DNA from: Planctomycetota bacterium
Lineage (GTDB): Bacteria; Planctomycetota; UBA1135; GCA-002686595
Assembly (NCBI GenBank): GCA_029259675.1
Contig: JAJDES010000588.1
Coordinates: 1-23,245 of the forward strand
Direction: 5' to 3'
Length of the DNA stretch: 23,245 nucleotides
This document shows, piece after piece, positions 1 to 5,314 of the stretch (position 1 is the first letter of the stretch; every line of letters starts with the position of its first letter). The notes beneath the pieces were generated by a model. That model saw only the letters and a program-made list of their open reading frames with translations. It had not been told where the DNA came from and did no database searches. The position numbers were made by a program, and so were the translations under genes.

Positions 1-2
1 CC

Positions 3-683
3 CAGGTGAAGACACCCATCGATATTCTCTACGCCGAGCTGTTCCCAAAGGATCTGTATCGCCATCACCCGCAACACTTGATGGCGTTTGCGGCCCCTTG
101 GATCGCCCTTTCAAAATTGCTCTTCCTGCCCTTGGCGTGGCCCCTGCGCTTGCTCTCATCGGCGATGGTTTCCGTCTTCGGTCTCGATCGCGGTGAATTT
201 CAGCGCATTCTCGGGCGCGAAGCCCTGGCCGAGTTGCTGGACCATGGCACGCGCAGTGGAGCCATGGTTCCGCACGCCATGCCGCTGGCCGAAAACGCCC
301 TCAAGCTGCGCGGGATCCTGCTCAAAACGGAGATGATTCCCTGGTGCGAAGTCGAATGCTTGGATCCCGATCAATCCCAGGCGGAATTGTTCGAGCGAGC
401 GGCCCACTCCAAGCACAGTCGCCTGCCGGTTTGGGGCTCCGGGGGCGTTTTGGGATATGTGCACCAACTGGACGTGTTGCGGGCCGGACCCGAAGTGGCG
501 GTGCTCGAGCACATGCGCAGTATCGCCAATGTGCCCGAGGATTTGTCCGTGGACCGCGCGTTGGCACGCTTGCGCGCCAGCGGGCAGCGGGCAGCCACCG
601 TTGGCGACAGCAAGAACCCCAGCGGGTTGATCACTGTCAAAGACCTTGTGGAGACGATTTCCGGCGACTTGGAGGGCTTCTAA
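3..683 (+). CDS. CNNM/HlyC-CorC family CBS-domain membrane protein, C-terminal part (5' truncated by window edge)
   Basis: This is the C-terminal portion of a DUF21/CNNM-type protein, a family linked to divalent cation (Mg/Co) transport or efflux at the inner membrane. The frame is open to the window edge, and the first visible residues already resemble the end of the DUF21 domain (an E-x-x-P-K motif at residues 11-15 counted from the GTG at 6, followed by a basic stretch and a hydrophobic helix at about 29-58). The true start is therefore probably outside the window. The second half fits a CBS pair: a degenerate linker (EMIPWCEV, where the family usually has a D-x-M-x-P-R-like motif), then SRLPVWG and GYVHQLDVL (CBS1), and an AATVGDSKNPSGLITVKDLVE stretch near the C-terminus (CBS2). 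The loose CBS1 motif suggests divergence. Family assignment is fairly confident; the substrate is unknown. Confidence 0.75.
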   Translation, partial: QVKTPIDILYAELFPKDLYRHHPQHLMAFAAPWIALSKLLFLPLAWPLRLLSSAMVSVFGLDRGEFQRILGREALAELLDHGTRSGAMVPHAMPLAENALKLRGILLKTEMIPWCEVECLDPDQSQAELFERAAHSKHSRLPVWGSGGVLGYVHQLDVLRAGPEVAVLEHMRSIANVPEDLSVDRALARLRASGQRAATVGDSKNPSGLITVKDLVETISGDLEGF

Positions 684-695
684 TCGGCGGTGATT

Positions 696-721
696 GGGGC
701 CCTGGGCACCCAAAAGGCCCC
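696..721 (+). terminator. Possible hairpin after the CBS gene
   Basis: GGGGCC at 696-701 pairs perfectly with GGCCCC at 716-721, starting 12 nt after the stop codon. There is no U-tract, so if it terminates transcription it would need Rho or simply act as a 3' end stabiliser. Weak call. Confidence 0.3.
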
Positions 722-761
722 TGGCAAAGGGTCGTCGCAACTCCGGAGTAATTTTTGGCTC

Positions 762-782
762 GGTGGCCGCAACTGCGGCACC
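762..782 (+). terminator. GC-rich stem-loop in the CBS-843 intergenic region
   Basis: GGTGGCCGC (762-770) can pair with GCGGCACC (775-782) with a one-nucleotide bulge and a four-base AACT loop. It lies just before the putative -10 box of the next gene and lacks a U-tract. It could mark the end of the upstream transcript or be a protein site. Function inferred only from position. Confidence 0.3.
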
Positions 783-789
783 AAGCTAG

Positions 790-795
790 GATACT
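790..795 (+). promoter_or_regulatory. Putative -10 box (GATACT)
   Basis: GATACT lies 47 nt upstream of the ATG at 843. A transcript would begin near 802, leaving a leader of about 40 nt. No convincing -35 element is visible at 17 nt spacing. It belongs to a set of similar boxes upstream of several units in this window. Confidence 0.35.
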
Positions 796-842
796 TCGCT
801 CGGATGTCCCCCTTGGTGTTCCCCCGTCCGAATCAAAACCCC

Positions 843-1250
843 ATGCGCAAGCGAATCGACAGCCCTGGATGGATTCTCGTCGCCGGCCTCGGCCTGGCAG
901 CCTTTGGGGCCTTTTTGGAGCCGGTCTCGGGCTCGCCCCAGGACGAAGGCGGCAACTTCCCGGCCACCAGCTCCTTCGCTTCTTCCGATTCCAACCATCG
1001 CATGATCGCCGTGGCCGGCCCGGACATGACCGGCGGCAACGTGCTCTATGTGATCGACACGATCGAAAAGCGCTTGTCCGTGTACGCCGCAACAGGTGGC
1101 AGTAAAAGCATGGCCAGCGTAACTTGGGTCGGCGCGCGCAACATCGGACTCGATTTTGCGGTGGATGGTTGGAACGACAAGTCCCAGCACTCCTTCAAGG
1201 ACTTGCAGGATCGCCTGGACGCCGGCGACCCCGACCCGGGCAACAAGTAG
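843..1250 (+). CDS. Small exported protein of unknown function
   Basis: A 135-residue protein. The start at 843 is preferred over in-frame upstream ATGs (690, 804) because it gives a normal signal peptide: basic MRKR, a hydrophobic core at about 10-25, and a small-residue cleavage region near 28-33. The mature part contains a compact block at about 66-125: NVLYVIDTIEKRLSVY, then GGSKSMASVTWVGARNI, LDFAVDGWNDKS and a helical end. From memory, small planctomycete proteins with the same progression (value that is stored or displayed, G-G-x-K-S, then G-x-R-N-I-x-L-D) exist, but I cannot name a family. No enzyme motif is visible. It is followed by a 191-nt spacer and then the HTH-membrane protein. 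Coding is likely; function unknown. Confidence 0.6.
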   Translation: MRKRIDSPGWILVAGLGLAAFGAFLEPVSGSPQDEGGNFPATSSFASSDSNHRMIAVAGPDMTGGNVLYVIDTIEKRLSVYAATGGSKSMASVTWVGARNIGLDFAVDGWNDKSQHSFKDLQDRLDAGDPDPGNK

Positions 1251-1427
1251 TGCGGGCCATCAGACGACACGATCAATCCGGCATCGGTCTCGCCCCACGC
1301 AGGCCTTTCGCGATTACTATTTCATTCCCAATCAGTTTTCCCCGTTGCTATGGAGTCTTGGTCGCCGGCAGTTCGCCGCACGCCAACCAGCGCAACGTTG
1401 TAATTACGCTACACGACCGCAGCGAGT

Positions 1428-1433
1428 AAGGAG
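1428..1433 (+). promoter_or_regulatory. Shine-Dalgarno site AAGGAG
   Basis: AAGGAG ends 8 nt before the GTG at 1442 and fixes that start. It is the best ribosome binding site in the window; most other genes here have weak or no such site. Confidence 0.7.
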
Positions 1434-1441
1434 CAAACCCC

Positions 1442-2032
1442 GTGGCAGACGAACGGTTCTTTAGTTTCGATGAGGCCCTGGACCAATTGCGGCTTGAGGA
1501 AGAAGAGCTCAAGCGCTTGGTTTCCGAAGGTGAAATTCGGGCCTTCCGAGAGGGCGAGACCATGCGCCTGCGCCGCACCGATGTCGAAGATCTTCGCAAT
1601 GAGCTGGCCGGTGGCGACACCGTCGGCGCGAGCGAGGAATTGGTTTTTGAGGAGGACCTGTCGCCCGTGGGCATGGCCACCGAAGAAATCATTGGCGGCG
1701 ATATCGGTGCCGAGACCATTGTCGATGAATTCGACGATGACGTGCCTGTGGTCCACGCTCCGGCCGACATTGACTTGGACGAGGCCGAGGTCGAGGAAGA
1801 CGACGATGAGGATCAGCAGGGCGCGACTTCGCGCGCACCGGTGCGCCGCAGTTCTCCGCGCGAAGCGGCGGCAGGGGACGAAAGCGAAAGCATGGGCATG
1901 CGCGCCATGATGATCCTCACGACCGTGATCCTGATTCTCGGGCTTCCGGTTTTGATCTCGATGGGACGCGGCGAGGCCTCGGGCGCTGCCCGCACGGTCG
2001 CCAATCTTTTTGGCGCCGGCATTCCCGAGTAA
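1442..2032 (+). CDS. Excisionase/MerR-type HTH protein with acidic linker and C-terminal membrane helix
   Basis: A 196-residue protein starting at GTG with a good ribosome binding site. Residues 6-55 read as an excisionase-like winged HTH: FSFDEALDQLRLEEEELKRL, the turn VSEGEIRAF, then REGETMRLRRTDVEDL. Residues about 60-150 are strongly acidic (runs of D/E at 96-100 and 116-124) and look disordered. Residues 153-173 form one hydrophobic helix (MMILTTVILILGLPVLI), with a short tail ending GAGIPE. The family fold normally binds DNA, but the recognition part here is also rich in acidic residues, so the domain may have been repurposed. The topology would place the HTH in the cytoplasm, tethered to the membrane by its C-terminus. 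It is followed by a structured 315-nt spacer and an OmpA lipoprotein gene. No partner is known to me. Confidence 0.7.
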   Translation: MADERFFSFDEALDQLRLEEEELKRLVSEGEIRAFREGETMRLRRTDVEDLRNELAGGDTVGASEELVFEEDLSPVGMATEEIIGGDIGAETIVDEFDDDVPVVHAPADIDLDEAEVEEDDDEDQQGATSRAPVRRSSPREAAAGDESESMGMRAMMILTTVILILGLPVLISMGRGEASGAARTVANLFGAGIPE

Positions 2033-2347
2033 CCCCTTCGAATTCATCGGCTGAGGGCCCAAAGTTGGGCGGAAGCGATTGTTTCCAGCCCCAGGGGGTC
2101 CCAAAGCCACAGACGGGTGCCGAGTTCAAAAAACTGGGCACTCCCAGGGCTGCATTTGAGCGGGCCCGATTTCATCCTTATGGGGCCCGTGCTTGAACGG
2201 CGCGGCCCCTACGGATATCCATTAAGCGGTGGGATTCGTCCCTCAGCGGGAGCTTAGAGCTGTAGGCTCCCGCGCTCTCTGAACGGCGAGCACGCTGCCA
2301 GCCGTTCAAATTGATCGCCGACGACAAACAACAAGGGACTTGCTGCC
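2033..2347 (+). ncRNA. Highly structured intergenic region / 5' leader of the OmpA gene
   Basis: No open reading frame is convincing here, but stem-loops follow one another. H0: GCCCAA/TTGGGC at 2057-2070. H1: 2115-2126 with 2132-2143, twelve positions with one G-G mismatch and one G-U, loop CAAAA. H2: CGGGCCC 2161-2167 with GGGCCCG 2183-2189. H3: 2246-2256 with 2263-2273, eleven pairs with one G-U, loop GAGCTG. H4: TGAACGGC 2280-2287 with GCCGTTCA 2301-2308. None has a U-tract, so simple intrinsic terminators are unlikely. The region does not match any riboswitch class I can recognise. It could be a cis-acting leader, a small RNA, or a Rho-dependent 3' end of the upstream gene. Calling it ncRNA is inference from the density of perfect stems. 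Confidence 0.4.
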
Positions 2348-3124
2348 ATGGGTTGGGAACGAATCGAGTCGAACAGACGGGTTTGGTTGGGAGTGGCTGG
2401 CGCCATTGCGCTCAGCCTTTCAACGAGTTCCTGTGTCACCCGGCAGCGCTACGACGAGCTGGCCGACATGGCTCGCTATTACCAGAGCACAGCCCAAGAA
2501 GCCCAGCGCTGGTCGGCCGAATTGGAATCGGAACTGAGGACGCTGCGCGACGAGGCGGCACTTCTGGACCAGCCGGGTACCACGGAGGCCGGAGCTTTCA
2601 TCGACCCGATTGATGAGCGCATGGAAGAGTTGCGCCGGTTGATGAAAGAAGTGGGGCGTGGGTCGACCAATCTGGAGGGCGTGACTCCGCTCCAAGTGGA
2701 GGGTGGCTACGGCTACAGCCTTGGGGATGCCGTCATCTTTGACACGGGCTCGACCGAGATTCGTTCCAGCGGCAAAGCCGTGCTTGAGGGCCTGGCCAGT
2801 CAAATTCGCCAGGGTTCCTATCAGCGCATTTGGATTCGCGGCCACAGCGACAACGTTCCGATTGTGCGCGCAGAGAGCCTCAAGAAGTTTCCCTTCGGCA
2901 ACCTTCAGCTCTCCGCATTGCGCGCGGTGGTCGTGGCCGATTACCTGAAGACCAATGGCGGCATTGACTCGGCCCGCATCGTGATCGCCGGCTTCGGTCC
3001 CAATGAGCCGATTGCGCCCAATGACACGTCGGAACATCGCCAGCAAAACCGCCGTGTGGAGATCTTCGTTCTGGAAGATCCCTCAGTCGGCACCGCTCCC
3101 TTGACCAGCGGAAGCGGAAACTAA
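2348..3124 (+). CDS. OmpA/Pal-like peptidoglycan-binding lipoprotein
   Basis: A 258-residue protein with a weak AAGGG ribosome binding site 10 nt before the ATG. A signal sequence covers about 11-28 and ends at a Cys at 29 (context STSSC), a poor but usable lipobox, so it is probably a lipoprotein. Residues 30-75 look helical or coiled (RYDELADMARYYQSTAQEAQRW). The OmpA domain spans about 125-242: DAVIFDTGSTEIRSSG, IRGHSDNVPI, LQLSALRAVVVADYL, IAGFGPNEPIAPND and QQNRRVEIFV. These are the usual motifs for binding diaminopimelate in peptidoglycan. The protein likely anchors an envelope layer to the cell wall, in the way Pal or MotB C-termini do. The preceding leader is unusually structured, which suggests post-transcriptional control. 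Confidence 0.85.
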   Translation: MGWERIESNRRVWLGVAGAIALSLSTSSCVTRQRYDELADMARYYQSTAQEAQRWSAELESELRTLRDEAALLDQPGTTEAGAFIDPIDERMEELRRLMKEVGRGSTNLEGVTPLQVEGGYGYSLGDAVIFDTGSTEIRSSGKAVLEGLASQIRQGSYQRIWIRGHSDNVPIVRAESLKKFPFGNLQLSALRAVVVADYLKTNGGIDSARIVIAGFGPNEPIAPNDTSEHRQQNRRVEIFVLEDPSVGTAPLTSGSGN

Positions 3125-3420
3125 GTTCTTGGACTGGGGCACGGGCCGGAGTTGGTTTCGATGTCCCGCTGGACTTGCTGCTCCGTTTGGGATCGGCGCG
3201 CACCCCAATTGTGACAATGGTGGCTAGGCGCGCCGCGCAAGCCTTGACGTCCGGGCAGCGGAGTGAAGCGAACTGCTGCACCACGGGCAGTTCCGAGGCA
3301 ATAGCCCCCAGGCCGGAATCAGGTCGCCCGGCATGCGACGCCGGATCCGCACGGCCATGGGTCGCTTTTGGCGCATGGGTTGCGACTCGAATCGGGCGCA
3401 GCGCAGGCGGCGCGGCCGCG

Positions 3421-4305
3421 GTGCGAACACTTCTCTTGGGAACGATGCTCTGCGCTTGTTCCGGAGGCGAAACGGTTACAAGAGCGCTGCACGAGTTGGA
3501 GGGCTTGGCCTTTTTGCCCGCTTCGAGGTGCGATTTGGTGGGGCATGGCAGCAGCTTCGCCGACTGCAGTTTGCCGCAAGCGCTGCTGATGGACCGATTC
3601 GAGATCACGCGCGGCGATTGGCTGCACTACTTCGGTTCCGCGAGCCTTCCGATCGAATCCGGTTGGTCCCAGGGATCGCACAACTTGCCCGCGCCGCTCG
3701 ATTTCGCCCAGGCGGAAGACTTGGGTGTTAGGCGCGGCATGCGCTTGCCCAGTGCGAGGGAATGGATGCGCGCCGCGGCGGGTCCCCGCGCCCTGCACTA
3801 CCCCTGGGGGCCGGTTCCCCAACGGGCGTACGCCAACACTATGGAGCTGGGCGTCTTGGCGCCTGTCGCGGTGGGGACTTTTGAGCGCGGCGCGACGGCG
3901 GAGGGCTGCTACGACCTTTTGGGCAATGTTTGGGAATGGGTGACCGAGCGCGTGCCCGGTCGCAGCGAAGGCTTGCCCACGGGCGCCTCCGATCGAGTCT
4001 CGGCCATGGGCGGTTCCTATCTATATCGCCGCCGGGAGCTGTACGGATCCGATGCCCTCAATGCGTTGAATTTCGACCCGCGGACTGCTTCGCGCGACCT
4101 CGGCGCGCGACATTGCGCGGATGCTGCTGAGTACCTGTGGAAAGCGGCACCGAATTGGGGCGAAGGCGAAGTTGTTGACGAAAAGCTATTTGCGATCGGT
4201 CGCCGTTGGGGCCGCGATGCTTGGTCCTTGTTGAACGAATTGCAGTCGAGGCCGAATGCGCCCGAAGGCTTGGCACAGCTGGCGCGCGGGGCTTCGGCGC
4301 TTTGA
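3421..4305 (+). CDS. FGE-sulfatase (SUMF1) fold lipoprotein, probably not a formylglycine generator
   Basis: The open frame begins at 3175, but the GTG at 3421 gives a clean lipoprotein signal (VRTLLLGTMLCAC, lipobox L-C-A-C with Cys13) and a 294-residue product; this start is inferred. Residues about 27-235 follow the FGE-sulfatase domain: LEGLAFLPAS, MDRFEITRGDW, RLPSAREWMRAA, YPWG, GCYDLLGNVWEWV, MGGSY and DLGARHC. True formylglycine-generating enzymes carry a copper-binding cysteine pair just after the G-G-S motif; here that stretch reads SYLYRRRELYG with no cysteine. The protein therefore probably has a binding or structural role. A C-terminal extension (about 236-294) is not explained by the domain. 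Its TGA overlaps the proposed TTG start of rsmA, so the two are likely co-transcribed. Confidence 0.75.
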   Translation: MRTLLLGTMLCACSGGETVTRALHELEGLAFLPASRCDLVGHGSSFADCSLPQALLMDRFEITRGDWLHYFGSASLPIESGWSQGSHNLPAPLDFAQAEDLGVRRGMRLPSAREWMRAAAGPRALHYPWGPVPQRAYANTMELGVLAPVAVGTFERGATAEGCYDLLGNVWEWVTERVPGRSEGLPTGASDRVSAMGGSYLYRRRELYGSDALNALNFDPRTASRDLGARHCADAAEYLWKAAPNWGEGEVVDEKLFAIGRRWGRDAWSLLNELQSRPNAPEGLAQLARGASAL

Positions 4306-5243
4306 GCGGGAACGAACACAATCCCCTGCGCCGACCTCCCTGGCGCGAGTTTCGCGCGGCGTTGGACGCGGCCGGCTTTCATCCCTCGCGGCGCCTCGGC
4401 CAAAACTTCCTGCTCGACGAAAATTTATTGGCCGCGATCGTTGCGGATGCGGGTGTGAAGCGGGGCGACTTCGTGCTTGAGGTGGGGCCGGGCTGTGGTT
4501 TTCTCAGTGTGCACTTGGCCGCCGAAGGCGTACGCCTACTGGCGGTGGAGGTGGACCGGCGCCTGGCCGAAGTGGCGGCTCCCTTTCTCGAACCCTATCC
4601 CGGAGCGGAATTGATCCGGACGGACATTCTGGCCGGCAAGCATGAACTCGCACCCGAAGTGACGCTTCGACTTCCGCAGGATGAGCCCTGGCATTTGGTC
4701 AGCAATTTGCCGTACTCAATCGCCTCACCGCTTTTGGTGGTGCTGTCGCGCAGTCCGAACCCTCCGCTCAGCATGACCGCGCTGGTTCAAACGGAGGTGG
4801 CCGAACGCGTTGCCGCCGGCTCCAATCAAGCCGGCTACGGACCGCTCGGCATTCGTTTGCAGGCGCTCTACGAGACTCGACTGGGGCGGCGCGTGGCGCC
4901 CAGCTCCTTTTGGCCGAGACCGCGGGTGGAGAGCGCGGTGGTTCATCTCGCTCGGCGCGCCGAGTTGCCCACAGCAGCCGTGCTGGAACCCTTTGATCGC
5001 CTGGTCGAGGCCCTGTTCCGTTCGCGCCGCAAGGGATTGAGGGCCCTGTGTGCCGTGGCTTTGGGGAGTGGCGCAGCGGCCGATGCTTGGCTGGCGGAGG
5101 AGGGCTTGGATCCGCGCGCAAGACCCGAGAACCTGAGCCCCGCGAGACTCTTGGAATTGGCTGCCAGCGCAACCTGGGTTCAGGCCTGCAACAAGGCCGC
5201 GAAGGGTGGATCCTCCGGCGGCGAAAGCAAGAGCTCCAAGTAG
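4302..5243 (+). CDS. rsmA: 16S rRNA (adenine1518-N6/adenine1519-N6)-dimethyltransferase
   Basis: RsmA (KsgA) dimethylates two adjacent adenosines in the helix-45 loop of 16S rRNA late in small-subunit assembly, using SAM. The TTG at 4302, overlapping the upstream TGA as TTGA, gives 313 residues and is inferred; no strong ribosome binding site is seen. Motifs: LGQNFLLDE at 32-40, the SAM-binding EVGPGCGFLS at 60-69, the acidic VEVDR at 82-86, the catalytic NLPYSIASPL at 135-144, then QTEVAERVAAG and FWPRPRVESAVV. The C-terminal helical domain (LFRSRRKGLRALC) fits the family. The last ~25 residues are Gly/Ser/Lys-rich and look like a flexible tail. dnaG starts 71 nt downstream. Confidence 0.93.
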   Translation: MSGNEHNPLRRPPWREFRAALDAAGFHPSRRLGQNFLLDENLLAAIVADAGVKRGDFVLEVGPGCGFLSVHLAAEGVRLLAVEVDRRLAEVAAPFLEPYPGAELIRTDILAGKHELAPEVTLRLPQDEPWHLVSNLPYSIASPLLVVLSRSPNPPLSMTALVQTEVAERVAAGSNQAGYGPLGIRLQALYETRLGRRVAPSSFWPRPRVESAVVHLARRAELPTAAVLEPFDRLVEALFRSRRKGLRALCAVALGSGAAADAWLAEEGLDPRARPENLSPARLLELAASATWVQACNKAAKGGSSGGESKSSK

Positions 5244-5251
5244 CTGGACGT

Positions 5252-5257
5252 TATTCT
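5252..5257 (+). promoter_or_regulatory. Putative -10 box (TATTCT) before dnaG
   Basis: TATTCT lies 57 nt upstream of the dnaG GTG in the short rsmA-dnaG gap. No good -35 is present at normal spacing. It may allow dnaG to be expressed independently of rsmA, or be fortuitous. Confidence 0.25.
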
Positions 5258-5314
5258 TTGGGTGACGGCAACCGCTCCGCTGGCTGAAGCGGGCGACGGC
5301 CAAGTGGTGATCCC

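Noticed and set aside
3208..3218. Small palindrome ATTGT-G-ACAAT before the FGE-fold gene
   Set aside because: A five-base half-site palindrome is expected by chance many times in the window, and there is no clear promoter beside it.
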